Positions 50,945 through 60,314 of a stretch of DNA of 64,000 nucleotides are shown here, piece by piece. The translations under genes were made by a program, and so were the position numbers. The DNA comes from UBA668 sp043721915 (lineage in GTDB: Bacteria > Actinomycetota > Acidimicrobiia > Acidimicrobiales > Ilumatobacteraceae). Under the pieces are notes generated by a model. That model was not told the DNA's origin. It worked only from the letters and a program-made list of their open reading frames with translations, and ran no database searches. Each line of letters begins with the position of its first letter. The stretch's first letter is position 1. The DNA is taken from positions 1-64,000 of the forward strand of contig JAYSPV010000082.1 of NCBI GenBank assembly GCA_043721915.1. The letters run 5' to 3'.

Positions 50945-52036
50945 CTAGCGGCGCATCACCTTCCTGAACAGCCGCGGCGGCTTCGCGGTTACGGGTACTC
51001 GGTCACTGCTCCACATGGCCGGCGGGGCCATCACCAGGCCGCACAGCGCGAGCAGCACGGCGTCGTAGTTCACCCGCCAGCCGGCGAAGTCCCGCCATGC
51101 CTGGTCGCTGTCCGTCTTCAGCGGGATTCCGGCGGCTCTCAGCTCCACGCACAACATGTCGAACTCACGGCGCGTGATCGAGATCGCTGCACCAGCGTCG
51201 GGGTCGGCGACGTAAGCGATGCCGAAGTAGTCGGCGATGCGCCGGAGCGCGAGGAAACCGGTGCGAAGCATCACGTCGGCGCGAGCGTCGCGAGGGCGGT
51301 CGACCGTGGAGGCCATGATCGCGGCAGTGTCCAGCACGCAGCCGGCAGCGGTGATCCAGCTCCGTTCCGGGTGCGGCGAGCGGAAGAAGACCAACGACGG
51401 CTGGCTGGTGTGGCTTTCCTCCACATCCATGAACCACAGCTCCCACTTCTCGAACACGTCCTCGTCGATGCGGTCGAGCCAACCGATCACGGCATAGCGA
51501 GTGAGCATCTCCGCAGTCGACGGCGGCAGGCCGGCGCGCACCTCGAGCAGGCCGACCAGAGCTTCGCGACGGCTGAACGCACCGTAGATCGTGGGCAGGT
51601 AGGAGATCATCAGGCTGACCAGGCCGAGCCCGATGCCGGCCTCGACGAACGCAAGCACCACACGACCAGTGCCGGGCGGGCGCACGAACCCGAGTGTGAA
51701 CAACGAAGAACCGCTGGTCACGAACGCCTCGCCCAACGACTGCAGCCCGGAACCCCAGAAGATGCCGGTGAAACCCGCGGTGACACCCGTGACCCACACT
51801 GCCGGCAACGTGACCAGCGCCAGTGGGGCGTAGTGGGCCATCACCCGGTCGCGTTGTTCGAAGGTCCGGCTGGGCCTTGCGAACCATCCGAACACCTTGC
51901 GCCAGGCAACGAAGTGCCGGCGGGTCAGCCACGAGACATAACCGCGCGGGACCACGACGGTCTTCAGCGCAGACGCCAGAACGGCCACCACGAGCGCGAG
52001 GCCGGTGGCCGCAGCGAGGACTCGGAGAGCGATCAC
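50945..52036 (-). CDS. Potassium-channel-like membrane protein
   Basis: 363 residues. Membrane helices near residues 3-25, 65-90, and a pore-like region TSGSSLFTLGFVRPPG between helices, in place of the TVGYG selectivity filter, then another helix GIGLGLVSLMISYLPTIYG. A cytosolic C-terminal part follows with MDVEESHTSQPSLVFFRSP, probably a regulatory domain. It matches a group of actinobacterial two-pore/ion-channel-like proteins with no tested ion specificity. GTG start chosen before the first helix; CAGAGT 6 nt upstream is only a weak box. Confidence 0.72.
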   Translation of the reverse strand: MIALRVLAAATGLALVVAVLASALKTVVVPRGYVSWLTRRHFVAWRKVFGWFARPSRTFEQRDRVMAHYAPLALVTLPAVWVTGVTAGFTGIFWGSGLQSLGEAFVTSGSSLFTLGFVRPPGTGRVVLAFVEAGIGLGLVSLMISYLPTIYGAFSRREALVGLLEVRAGLPPSTAEMLTRYAVIGWLDRIDEDVFEKWELWFMDVEESHTSQPSLVFFRSPHPERSWITAAGCVLDTAAIMASTVDRPRDARADVMLRTGFLALRRIADYFGIAYVADPDAGAAISITRREFDMLCVELRAAGIPLKTDSDQAWRDFAGWRVNYDAVLLALCGLVMAPPAMWSSDRVPVTAKPPRLFRKVMRR

Positions 52037-52092
52037 GGCCCCACTCTGCCACGGCCGCACAGCATGTCTGGGTTGCCACAGCGGTGGGCCGG

Positions 52093-52098
52093 TAGGGT
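52093..52098 (+). promoter_or_regulatory. Leaderless -10 element TAGGGT of the foldase-like lipoprotein gene
   Basis: TAGGGT, 7-nt spacer, GTG 52106. Confidence 0.6.
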
Positions 52099-52105
52099 CT
52101 CGTTC

Positions 52106-52879
52106 GTGAAGCGTCGTCTCGCCCTGACCGCCGGTGCCCTCGTGGCAGCCATCTCGCTGTCCGCGTGCAGCACCTTCGACCATCCCGACGTCGCTGCCAC
52201 CGTCAACGGCCACGACCTCACCCGCGACGAGCTCGATCGCCTCGCCGATGGCACCGGCACCGCCGTCTCGTTCCGAACGGCACTCACCGTCTGGGCCCGG
52301 CTCGTGCTGATCGAGGGCGACACGTACCGCGCCACCCCGGCCACCACCGACGAGGTCAACGCACGGGTCAGCGCCGCGCTGCCGACGTTGCAGCGAACCG
52401 AGGCCGACGGCGAGATCTACTACAGCGGCGGCCCGGCGGCCACAGGTCTCGCCTGCCTGTCGGCGATTCAGGCCAATGACGAGGCCACGGCACAGCAGGC
52501 TGCAGCTGCGATCGCCGACGGCATGTCGTTCTCCGAGGCGGTGTCGACCTACAACGACGATCCGGGGCTCGCACAGACAGGCGGCGTACTGATCGGCCAG
52601 GACGGATCGGACTGCGTCGGCGTCGACCAGTTCTCGCCCGCGTTGCTGGAGACCATCGCCGCGCTCCGCATCGGCGAGCCCACCGACGTGCTCCCCCTCG
52701 GCGAGGCCTTCGTGATCATCGTCGCGCGGCCGTGGGCCGAACTGTTGCCGGCCTCGCAGCAGTCGCTGATCGCCGCCGCACCTCCGCTACAGGTCCGCGA
52801 CGGCGCGGTCATCATCGCCTCCCGCTTCGGCACGTGGAACTCCGAGAAACTCACCGTCGAGGCCGTGAGCGAAGGGTGA
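52106..52879 (+). CDS. SurA/PpiC-like lipoprotein (foldase-type)
   Basis: 257 residues. Signal peptide with lipobox LSAC, then an N-terminal SurA-like helix region (VNGHDLTRDELDRLADGTG) and a parvulin-like middle: AIADGMSFSEAVSTYNDDPG, GGVLIGQDGSDCVGVDQFSPALLETIAALRIGE and VLPLGEAFVIIVARPW. This is the layout of surface foldases that help secreted proteins fold; the isomerase residues are only partly conserved. GTGA overlap with mazG, so co-expressed though functionally unrelated. Confidence 0.78.
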   Translation: MKRRLALTAGALVAAISLSACSTFDHPDVAATVNGHDLTRDELDRLADGTGTAVSFRTALTVWARLVLIEGDTYRATPATTDEVNARVSAALPTLQRTEADGEIYYSGGPAATGLACLSAIQANDEATAQQAAAAIADGMSFSEAVSTYNDDPGLAQTGGVLIGQDGSDCVGVDQFSPALLETIAALRIGEPTDVLPLGEAFVIIVARPWAELLPASQQSLIAAAPPLQVRDGAVIIASRFGTWNSEKLTVEAVSEG

Positions 52880-54333
52880 CGCTGCCGAGAGTCGTCGTCG
52901 TCGGCCTGGGTCCCGCCGGAGCGGAGTACGTCACCGAGCACACGCTGCGCGAAATCGATCGTGCGTCGCATCGCTACCTGCGGACCGGCCGCCACCCGTC
53001 GGCGCACCTCGTTGCAGATGCCATCACGTTCGACGATGTCTATGAGGCCGCCGAGACGTTCGCCGACGTCTACGCGGAGATCACCGATCGGCTGGTCGCC
53101 GCGGCCACGCTGCACGGCGAGGTCCTCTATGCGGTGCCCGGCTCACCGCTGATCCTCGAGCGCACCGTCCGCTCGCTGCGTGCCGACCCACGCGTCGAGT
53201 GCGTGATCCACCCGGCAATGTCGTTCCTCGACATCATCTACGCCCGTCTCGGCATCGATCCGGTGGAGGCGGCGGTGACGCTGATCGACGGCCACGAGTT
53301 CGCCACGGCTGCGGCCGGGCACAACGGGCCGCTGCTGGTCACCCACACCCACGCCAACTGGGTGCTCAGCGACATCAAGCTGGCCGTCGAGAACGCCAGC
53401 GGCGACGAGGCGGTCGTCATCCTGCAACGGCTGGGTTCGCCCGACGAGTGCATCACGCACACCACCTGGGCCGAGATGGATCGAACGGTGGAGGCCGACC
53501 ATCTGACCAGCATCTTCATCCCTCACCTGGGCGCCCCCGTCGGCGCCGAGTTGGTGCGCTTCCACCAACTGGCCCGCACACTTCGCGAGCAGTGCCCCTG
53601 GGACCAGGAGCAGACCCATCAATCCCTCATCCGTCATCTGCTGGAGGAGACCTACGAGGTGGTGGATGCGCTGCAGGCGCTGAACCCCGACGACCCTTCC
53701 ACCGACGACGACCTCGTCGAGGAGCTGGGTGATCTGCTCTACCAGATCGAGTTCCACGCGACCATCGCCGAACAAGAGGGTCGCTTCACCATGGCCGATG
53801 TCGCCCAGGGGGTGCACGACAAGCTGGTCCGCCGCCACCCGCACGTGTTTGCGCCCATCGGTGGCGAACGCGTCGTCGCCAACGATACGGCGACAGTGCT
53901 CGACAACTGGGACGCCATCAAGCAGACCGAAAAGCGTCGCACCTCGGTGTTCGAGGGTGTGCCGAACTCGCTGCCGTCGTTGAGCTACGCCGACGCAGTG
54001 CAGCGCAAGGCCGCGAAGGTCGGCTTCGACTGGCCCGATGTGCACGGCGCACTGCCGAAGATCGCCGAGGAGACCGCCGAGCTGTGCGCCGCCGCGGCCG
54101 ACGATGACGAGGACGCTGTACGCGACGAGCTCGGCGACCTGCTGTTCGCAGTCGTCAACGTCGCCCGGCACCTCGGCGTCGAGCCCGAGGCCGCGCTCCG
54201 AGCCGCCACCCGCAAGTTCCGGGGAAGGTTCGAGCAGGTGGAAGCACTCGCCCGCGAACGCGGACTCGATCTGAAGTCGGCCGGGCTTGCCTCACTCGAT
54301 GCGCTGTGGGACGAGGTCAAGACCGGCGAGTGA
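52876..54333 (+). CDS. mazG: Nucleoside triphosphate pyrophosphohydrolase MazG fused to tetrapyrrole methylase-like domain
   Basis: 485 residues. The N-terminal domain (about 1-220) is the tetrapyrrole/corrin methylase fold (VVVVGLGPAGAEYVTEHTL, YAVPGSPLILERTVRSL), as in Bacillus YabN. The C-terminal half has two MazG units: LREQCPWDQEQTHQSLIRHLLEETYE with VEELGDLLYQIEFHA, and LPKIAEETAELC with RDELGDLLFAVVNVARHLG. EExxE and ExxD metal motifs are present. Removes faulty or excess NTPs as house-cleaning. GTG start overlaps the lipoprotein stop. Confidence 0.92.
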   Translation: MTLPRVVVVGLGPAGAEYVTEHTLREIDRASHRYLRTGRHPSAHLVADAITFDDVYEAAETFADVYAEITDRLVAAATLHGEVLYAVPGSPLILERTVRSLRADPRVECVIHPAMSFLDIIYARLGIDPVEAAVTLIDGHEFATAAAGHNGPLLVTHTHANWVLSDIKLAVENASGDEAVVILQRLGSPDECITHTTWAEMDRTVEADHLTSIFIPHLGAPVGAELVRFHQLARTLREQCPWDQEQTHQSLIRHLLEETYEVVDALQALNPDDPSTDDDLVEELGDLLYQIEFHATIAEQEGRFTMADVAQGVHDKLVRRHPHVFAPIGGERVVANDTATVLDNWDAIKQTEKRRTSVFEGVPNSLPSLSYADAVQRKAAKVGFDWPDVHGALPKIAEETAELCAAAADDDEDAVRDELGDLLFAVVNVARHLGVEPEAALRAATRKFRGRFEQVEALARERGLDLKSAGLASLDALWDEVKTGE

Positions 54334-55303
54334 GTGCCGCTCGCGTACGTCGTCCGCCACGAAGCTGTGTGAAGGCATCCAACGAAACACGGTCGTCGTG
54401 CGCCATGTGGCGGCCGGCGCACGTGCGATCGAACGACCTCATCGCAACGTAGATCGCCAGCACGTAGATCGCGATGAACACCAGGTTCACGGCGCCGGTC
54501 ACCATCAGGTACGAGTCACCGACAGCTTCGGTGAAGAACCGCGAGAACAGGTTCAGGCCGAGCATCACCCACGGCAGCACGATGGCCACGATCCACGGGC
54601 GGTGGGCTGCTCCGATCGCTCGCGCCGAGCGACTGAACGTGCCGACGGTGACGAAGTAGGCCACGAACGGCACCGCTGCAAGCGCCACACACACCGCGGT
54701 CAGCCGCGCCACGTCCGCATCCGGCGCGTCCGCCCGTGCGTCGATCGCCCGCGGCAGCAGGAACAGGCATCCTCCGGCCACAGCCATCGCCAGCGGGCCG
54801 AGCAACGGCGAGGTCGAGTATCGCGCCCGGTTGCGGGCGTTGGCGGCGGCCGCTGCAGTCCACCAGCACCACCCGAGGCAGAAGCAGGCGCCGACGGCCG
54901 ATGCACCGGCGACCGCAAGTCGCCGACCACGATCGTCGAAGTACCACTTCTTGCCGACGACGTCGAAGGGCCCCTGCCGGTAGAGCACCAACAGGAACAG
55001 CGGTGCGCACATCGCGGCAACCATCGCAGTGACCACCATCAGGCGCGGCACGAGCGTGTGATGGGCTCCCTGTTCCCCAAGGACGGCCGACCACCGGCGG
55101 CTCAGCGAATCGTGCGGCAAGGCCGGCCTGGACCCGACACCATCCTCGGTGACGGGCTGCCCCGCGAGCACAGGGCCGGATGGGAGTGACGGCTCGGACG
55201 GCCGAGCCTTCACGCTCAACCCAGCGAGTGCAGGAGTGCCGACCGGGCCGGCGAGCGAAGCGGCGAGCGCACGATACGACTCCTCAGCAATCGCGTCTTC
55301 CAT
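54317..55303 (-). CDS. Multi-pass membrane protein of unknown function
   Basis: 328 residues from ATG 55303 (GAGG upstream). The first 85 residues are soluble and Ser/Pro-rich; then about seven hydrophobic helices between residues 90 and 300; short basic tail. No family recognised; helices include GAVNLVFIAIYVLAIYVAM. The stop lies 17 nt inside the 3' end of mazG on the other strand. It begins 86 nt from the enolase start, divergently. Confidence 0.68.
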   Translation of the reverse strand: MEDAIAEESYRALAASLAGPVGTPALAGLSVKARPSEPSLPSGPVLAGQPVTEDGVGSRPALPHDSLSRRWSAVLGEQGAHHTLVPRLMVVTAMVAAMCAPLFLLVLYRQGPFDVVGKKWYFDDRGRRLAVAGASAVGACFCLGWCWWTAAAAANARNRARYSTSPLLGPLAMAVAGGCLFLLPRAIDARADAPDADVARLTAVCVALAAVPFVAYFVTVGTFSRSARAIGAAHRPWIVAIVLPWVMLGLNLFSRFFTEAVGDSYLMVTGAVNLVFIAIYVLAIYVAMRSFDRTCAGRHMAHDDRVSLDAFTQLRGGRRTRAALTRRS

Positions 55304-55374
55304 GGACACCTCATCGGCAGCAGATTCCCCGGACTTGAACGTCTGCGCGAACCTGCGGCTGCTCGCCCATTCGG

Positions 55375-55380
55375 TACCGT
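55375..55380 (+). promoter_or_regulatory. -10 element TACCGT of enolase
   Basis: TACCGT with 9 nt to ATG 55390, slightly longer than the 6-8 nt rule. A near-leaderless transcript is expected. Confidence 0.45.
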
Positions 55381-55389
55381 AAACGACCT

Positions 55390-56661
55390 ATGAGTGACAT
55401 CGTCAGTGTGATCGGCCGTGAAATCCTCGATTCGCGTGGTAACCCCACCGTGGAGGTCGAGGTGATGCTCGAGAGTGGTGCGACGGGTCGCGCTGCGGTC
55501 CCGTCGGGCGCGTCCACGGGTGAACACGAGGCGGTGGAGCTGCGCGACGGCGGCAGCCGCTATGGCGGTAAGGGTGTTGCCACCGCTGTCGGCTTCGTCA
55601 ACGGTGAGATCGCCGACCTGCTCGAGGGCATCGAGGTCTTCGAACAGCGCTACATCGACAACGAACTGAACGCGCTGGACGGCACCGACAACAAGGCGCG
55701 CCTCGGCGCCAACGCGATCCTCGGCACCAGCCTGGCGGTCGCCAAGGCGGCGGCCGACGATCTGCAGATGCCGCTCTACCGCTATCTCGGCGGCCCCAAC
55801 GCCCACGTGCTGCCGGTGCCGATGATGAACGTCGTCAACGGTGGTGTGCACGCCGACAACAGCATCGACATGCAGGAGTTCATGATCATGCCCGTCGGCG
55901 CGCCCAGCTTTCACGAGGCGCTGCGCTGGGGTACCGAGACGTACCACACGCTGAAGACCGTGCTGCACGATCGTGGGCTCTCCACCGCTGTCGGCGACGA
56001 AGGTGGCTTCGCCCCCAACCTGGCCAGCAACGAGGACGCATTGCGCATTCTGGTGGAGGCCATCGAGAAGGCCGGCTACACCCCGGGCGCCGACATCGCG
56101 ATCGCGATGGACCCCGCGATGAGTGAGCTGTACAAGGACGGTGCGTACCACCTCGCCGGCGAGGGCAAGGTGCTCACCCCAACCGAGATGGTGGCCTACT
56201 GGGCGCGCCTGGTCGACACCTATCCGATCGTCAGCCTGGAGGACGGCATGCACGAGGACGATTGGGACGGTTGGGCGGCGCTCACCGAGGCGGTTGGCCA
56301 CAAGGTCCAGCTGGTCGGCGACGATCTCTTCGTCACCAACGTCGCACGCTTGCGGATGGGCATCGAGCGTCGCATCGCCAACAGCATCCTGATCAAGGTC
56401 AACCAGATCGGCACCCTCACCGAGACGCTCGACACGGTCGATCTGGCCACCCGCCACGGCTACACCAGCGTGATGAGCCACCGCAGCGGAGAGACCGAGG
56501 ACAGCACCATCGCCGACCTCGCCGTCGCCACCAACTGCGGCCAGATCAAGACCGGCGCGCCGGCGCGCAGCGACCGCGTAGCCAAGTACAACCAGCTGCT
56601 GCGCATCGAGGAGCAGCTGGGCGAATCGGCCGCTTTCCGCGGTCGCGGCGCGCTGAGGTGA
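55390..56661 (+). CDS. eno: Enolase
   Basis: 423 residues, glycolytic 2-phosphoglycerate dehydratase. Full set of signatures: IVSVIGREILDSRGNPTVEVE, PSGASTGEHEAVELRD, GDEGGFAPNLASNEDAL (catalytic Glu), SLEDGMHEDDWDGW (Mg ligand), LVGDDLFVTN, ILIKVNQIGTLTETL (catalytic Lys) and SHRSGETEDSTIADLAV. Complete. Followed 36 nt later by an FtsB/DivIC-like gene, a conserved order in actinobacteria. Confidence 0.98.
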   Translation: MSDIVSVIGREILDSRGNPTVEVEVMLESGATGRAAVPSGASTGEHEAVELRDGGSRYGGKGVATAVGFVNGEIADLLEGIEVFEQRYIDNELNALDGTDNKARLGANAILGTSLAVAKAAADDLQMPLYRYLGGPNAHVLPVPMMNVVNGGVHADNSIDMQEFMIMPVGAPSFHEALRWGTETYHTLKTVLHDRGLSTAVGDEGGFAPNLASNEDALRILVEAIEKAGYTPGADIAIAMDPAMSELYKDGAYHLAGEGKVLTPTEMVAYWARLVDTYPIVSLEDGMHEDDWDGWAALTEAVGHKVQLVGDDLFVTNVARLRMGIERRIANSILIKVNQIGTLTETLDTVDLATRHGYTSVMSHRSGETEDSTIADLAVATNCGQIKTGAPARSDRVAKYNQLLRIEEQLGESAAFRGRGALR

Positions 56662-56697
56662 CGCCTCTGTGTCACGCACGGCTGCGAGAATGAGCCA

Positions 56698-57207
56698 ATG
56701 AGCTCCGGCGGCCACAAGACGTCTGCGATCCCGCGGCCCAAGGATGCCTCGCGTGCCCAGACGCGGCCGGCGGAACGCTCCGACGACACACGCTTCGGCG
56801 ACTTCACCCGCCCGATCTCCACCGAGAAGCGACTGGTCAAAGGTCGCGGCAAGAGGCTCGTGGTCGGACTTGGCGCGTTGGTGATCACGGCAGCAGTCGT
56901 CGCCGTGTTGTTCGTGTTCTCGGTGAAGGCGTGGTTCCGTCAACAAGACGACATCGAACGCAACTCGAAGGAACTGGCTGCGCTCGAGCAAGCCAACGCC
57001 GAGCTCACCGGCGAGGTCTCGCGTCTGCAAACACCGGAAGGCATCGAGGAAGCCGCCCGCGAGGAGATCGGCTACGTGCAGCGCGGCGAGATCCGCCTGA
57101 CGATGCTGCCGGCGCCGCCGGCACCGATCACGATGCCCAGCGGCTGGCCCTACGACACGGTGGCCCAGATCGTCGCTGTCCGCCAGGCCGGGGCCGTCGC
57201 ACCCTGA
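56698..57207 (+). CDS. FtsB/DivIC-like septum formation initiator
   Basis: 169 residues. Basic N-terminal region of about 55 residues, one membrane helix (VVGLGALVITAAVVAVLFVF), then a coiled coil (QQDDIERNSKELAALEQANA and onward), and a C-terminal conserved block GIEEAAREEIGYVQRGEI typical of FtsB/DivIC. It probably links FtsL/FtsQ in the divisome. Located directly after enolase, a recurring neighbourhood in actinobacteria. Confidence 0.88.
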   Translation: MSSGGHKTSAIPRPKDASRAQTRPAERSDDTRFGDFTRPISTEKRLVKGRGKRLVVGLGALVITAAVVAVLFVFSVKAWFRQQDDIERNSKELAALEQANAELTGEVSRLQTPEGIEEAAREEIGYVQRGEIRLTMLPAPPAPITMPSGWPYDTVAQIVAVRQAGAVAP

Positions 57208-57264
57208 CCCGTTGCCGCTCGACATTCCACTGGGGGTGGCCCGCGGTCTAGTGTCACACTCACT

Positions 57265-57278
57265 TACGTCCTGACGTA
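57265..57278. promoter_or_regulatory. Palindromic operator candidate TACGTC-CT-GACGTA
   Basis: 14-bp perfect palindrome with 2-nt centre, 17 nt before GTG 57296. A TAGTGT -10-like element at 57249-57254 lies just upstream, so the site would fall just downstream of the expected transcription start. Confidence 0.45.
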
Positions 57279-57295
57279 CATCTGGGGGTTCACGC

Positions 57296-59596
57296 GTGGC
57301 TGGCAGCATTCTTGGTAACCGGGTTCTTCGCAAGGAAGACCCGAAGTTCCTCACCACCGGCGGCGAGTACGTCGACGACCTGCTCGACGAGCCGATGCTC
57401 GCCGGCGCGGCCCACGTCACCTACGTGCGCTCGTCGGTCGCGCACGGTGTCATCACCGGCATCGACACGTCCGATGCGTTGGCACTACCGGGCGTCATCG
57501 CGATCTACACCGCCGCCGACCTGGGCCTCGAGCCACAGCCGTCGCCCTTCAACCCTGCTGTCACCCGCGGCCTACTGGCGATCGACAAGGTGCGCTTCGT
57601 CGGCGAGCCGATCGCGGTCGTGCTCACCGAGACCCGCGAGCAGGGCGAGGACGCGGCCGAGCAGGTGATCGTCGACTACGACGTGCTGCCGGCGGTCATC
57701 GACATCGAGGAAGCCCTCACCAGCACCACGCTGTTGTACGAGAGCGCCGGTAGCAACGTGGTGTTCGACACCTCGTTCCTCGGCATGCCGCCGGTCAGTG
57801 ACGACGACTACTTCAAGGACTGCGAAGTCGTCATCAAGGGCCGTTTCCTCAACCAGCGCGTCGCTGCCTGCCCACTCGAAGTGCGCGGCGCGGCCGTTGC
57901 ATGGGGCGCCGACGGCCGGCTGCACCAGTGGCTCAGCACGCAGGCAGCCCAGGCCGCGAAGCTGACCATCGCAACCGCCAACGGCATCGACCCGTCGCAG
58001 GTGCTGGTCATCACCCCCGACGTCGGTGGCGGCTTCGGTGCCAAGATCAGCTGCTACAACGAGGAAGCCATCCTCGGGGTGGTCGCCAAGAAGGCCGGCC
58101 GCCCGCTGCGTTGGCGCGAGACCCGCAGCGAGAACATGATGGCGATGGGCCACGGCCGCGGGCAGGTGCAGTACGCCACCATGGGCGGCAACCGCGACGG
58201 CAAGATCACCCACTACCAGCTGCGCTTCATCCAGGACGCGGGCGGCTTCGCCGAGATCGGCACCATCCTGCCCGCGTTCTTCGGCCGGCCGATGGCCAGC
58301 GCCGTGTACGACATCCCCAACATCGAGTGCCAGTCCACCGCGGTGGTCACCAACACCGTGTTCACCACGCCCTATCGCGGCGCCGGCCGCCCGGAGGCCA
58401 CCGCCGCCGCCGAGCGCTGCCTCGATCTGTGGGCGCTGGAGCTGGGCCTCGATCCTGTCGAGGCCCGGCGGATCAACCTGATCCCCAAGTTCCTCGAGCC
58501 GCACACCACCGCCATCGGCCAGACCTACGACGTCGGCGATTACGAGACCGCGCTCGACAAGGCGCTGGCCGCAGCCGGCTACACCGAGCTGCGCGCCGAG
58601 CAGGCCCGCCGCCGGGCTGCGGGCGACACGGTGCAGATGGGCATCGGTGTCAGTACCTACGTCGAGATCACCGGCGGCGTCGAGCCGTTCGGCGAGCACG
58701 CCAAGATCGAAGTGCACGACGACGGCCGCGCCACGGTCTTCACCGGCACATCGCCGCATGGCCAGGGCCACGTCACCTCGTGGAGCATGCTCGCCAGCGA
58801 GCAGACCGGCATCCCGATGGACCAGATCGACGTCGTCTGGGGCAACACCGATCTCGTGCCCGAGGGCGCCGGCACGATGGGCTCGCGTTCGCTGCAGCAC
58901 GGCGGCACAGCCGTCTGGAACGCCGCGATCGAGCTGGTGGGCAAGGCCCGCAAGCTGGCCGCCAAGCTGCTGGAAGCCGACGAGGCCGACATCGTGCTCG
59001 ACAAGGACAGCGGCTCGTTCCACGTGTCGGGCACGCCCTCGATCACCAAGGGCTGGGCCGATCTCGCGGTCGCCGCACACAGCGACGAGGAGCTGCCCGA
59101 GGGCCTTGCGCACGCGTTGTTCTTCCAGGGTGCAGCCAGCTTCCCGTTCGGGGCACACATCGCCGTCGTCGAGGTCGACACCGAGACCGGCCAGGTGCGC
59201 CACGTCCGTCACGTCGCCTGCGACGACGCCGGCAAGGTGCTCAACCCGATGCTGCTCGAAGGCCAGATCCACGGCGGCATCGCCCAGGGTGCGGCTCAGG
59301 CGCTGATGGAGGAGGTCCGCTACGACAGCGACGGCAACCCGATCACCTCCAACCTCGCCGACTACGCGTTCATCTCGGCTGCCGAGCTGCCCAGCTTCGA
59401 GATCGTGCACATGGAGACCCCGACGCACCTCAACCCGTTGGGTGCGAAGGGCATCGGCGAGAGCGGCACCATCGGCAGCACACCCGCCGTGCAGTCGGCT
59501 GTGATTGATGCGGTCAGCCACCTCGGTGTGCGCCACATCGACATGCCCTGCACCTCCCAGAAGGTGTGGGCCGCCATCCAGGCCGCCGCCAACTGA
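57296..59596 (+). CDS. Xanthine dehydrogenase-family molybdopterin-binding (CoxL-like) subunit
   Basis: 766 residues, large Mo-cofactor subunit of the xanthine/aldehyde/CO dehydrogenase family. N-terminal ILGNRVLRKEDPKFLTTGGEYVDDL, Moco loops VGGGFGAKISCYNEEA and the active-site motif TPYRGAGRPEA (about 359), the CoxL form II type rather than the true CO-dehydrogenase AYRCSFR; C-terminal ECG-like KGIGESGTIGSTPAVQSAV with the base Glu. There are no CoxM (FAD) or CoxS (2Fe-2S) genes beside it, unlike most relatives. GTG start with GGGGG upstream. Substrate unknown. Confidence 0.9.
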   Translation: MAGSILGNRVLRKEDPKFLTTGGEYVDDLLDEPMLAGAAHVTYVRSSVAHGVITGIDTSDALALPGVIAIYTAADLGLEPQPSPFNPAVTRGLLAIDKVRFVGEPIAVVLTETREQGEDAAEQVIVDYDVLPAVIDIEEALTSTTLLYESAGSNVVFDTSFLGMPPVSDDDYFKDCEVVIKGRFLNQRVAACPLEVRGAAVAWGADGRLHQWLSTQAAQAAKLTIATANGIDPSQVLVITPDVGGGFGAKISCYNEEAILGVVAKKAGRPLRWRETRSENMMAMGHGRGQVQYATMGGNRDGKITHYQLRFIQDAGGFAEIGTILPAFFGRPMASAVYDIPNIECQSTAVVTNTVFTTPYRGAGRPEATAAAERCLDLWALELGLDPVEARRINLIPKFLEPHTTAIGQTYDVGDYETALDKALAAAGYTELRAEQARRRAAGDTVQMGIGVSTYVEITGGVEPFGEHAKIEVHDDGRATVFTGTSPHGQGHVTSWSMLASEQTGIPMDQIDVVWGNTDLVPEGAGTMGSRSLQHGGTAVWNAAIELVGKARKLAAKLLEADEADIVLDKDSGSFHVSGTPSITKGWADLAVAAHSDEELPEGLAHALFFQGAASFPFGAHIAVVEVDTETGQVRHVRHVACDDAGKVLNPMLLEGQIHGGIAQGAAQALMEEVRYDSDGNPITSNLADYAFISAAELPSFEIVHMETPTHLNPLGAKGIGESGTIGSTPAVQSAVIDAVSHLGVRHIDMPCTSQKVWAAIQAAAN

Positions 59597-59642
59597 CGAC
59601 GGCGGCGGGGCGCTGATCGGCAGGTCGAGGTGGGAGAACCGC

Positions 59643-60179
59643 TTAGATCGTGCCTGTTCTGTTGCTCTTACTCGAGTGCCAAGCGATGAAGCTGACGACG
59701 AACAGCGCCGCAGCCAGGCCTAGCAAGGGGATGGAGCCGAACATCGACGCGCCAACTAGGGCAATGAGGCCAACGTTGGCCAGAACCACGCTGGCCGTCC
59801 GCCATGCGTAGGTGATCGTTCGCTGGCCGAATCGAGCCGTGCGAACGAGAAGCCACGCCACCAAGCCTCCCGCCAGCAGCGCCGCGAGCCAGATCGACAT
59901 GACGGCGGTCGGGCCCCGGTGCGCATCGACATCGTCCGCCTCGTTGGTCCACGTGCACGTCGGACCTGGAGGAAGTAGTGACCAGCTCAACTCTCCGTAC
60001 GTCGAATCTCCGCGCTCGCAATACCCCCAGTCGAGACCAAGAATCAGCATCAACCAGGCAAGCCCGATGAGGAGAACAGAGACCCAGCCCAGCACGGCCA
60101 ACCCGGCGAAGATCCGCAATGGAACCAGACGGTTGGCCGTTGGCGCGGTTTCAGACTCCCTCCGCCCTGCATCTGCCAC
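59643..60179 (-). CDS. Four-helix membrane protein of unknown function
   Basis: 178 residues from GTG 60179; other starts up to 60293 are possible. Helices near residues 20-43, 83-106, 115-140 and 145-168, with a Cys-containing loop (WGYCERGDSTYGE, PTCTWTNEADD) outside the membrane that might form a disulfide. No recognisable family. Composition is less GC-rich than its neighbours, suggesting recent arrival. Convergent with the CoxL-like gene. Confidence 0.6.
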   Translation of the reverse strand: MADAGRRESETAPTANRLVPLRIFAGLAVLGWVSVLLIGLAWLMLILGLDWGYCERGDSTYGELSWSLLPPGPTCTWTNEADDVDAHRGPTAVMSIWLAALLAGGLVAWLLVRTARFGQRTITYAWRTASVVLANVGLIALVGASMFGSIPLLGLAAALFVVSFIAWHSSKSNRTGTI

Positions 60180-60301
60180 GCGGCGTATGGTGCCCGGTAG
60201 CAGCGCAGAATGCAACGAGTGGCACGCAAATCTCCTGATCTGCGCACCCCCTTGCCTGACCGTCCGGATCAATCCGAAAGAACTCTGTAACACCCCCTGA
60301 G

Positions 60302-60307
60302 TACAGT
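60302..60307 (+). promoter_or_regulatory. Leaderless -10 element TACAGT of the second HNH gene
   Basis: TACAGT, 7-nt spacer, ATG 60315. Confidence 0.6.
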
Positions 60308-60314
60308 TGTTCGT

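Noticed and set aside
50363..52105. Plus-strand frame continuous with the foldase-like lipoprotein
   Set aside because: It is antisense to the channel gene and out of frame with the rhomboid gene; a signal peptide begins only at 52106.
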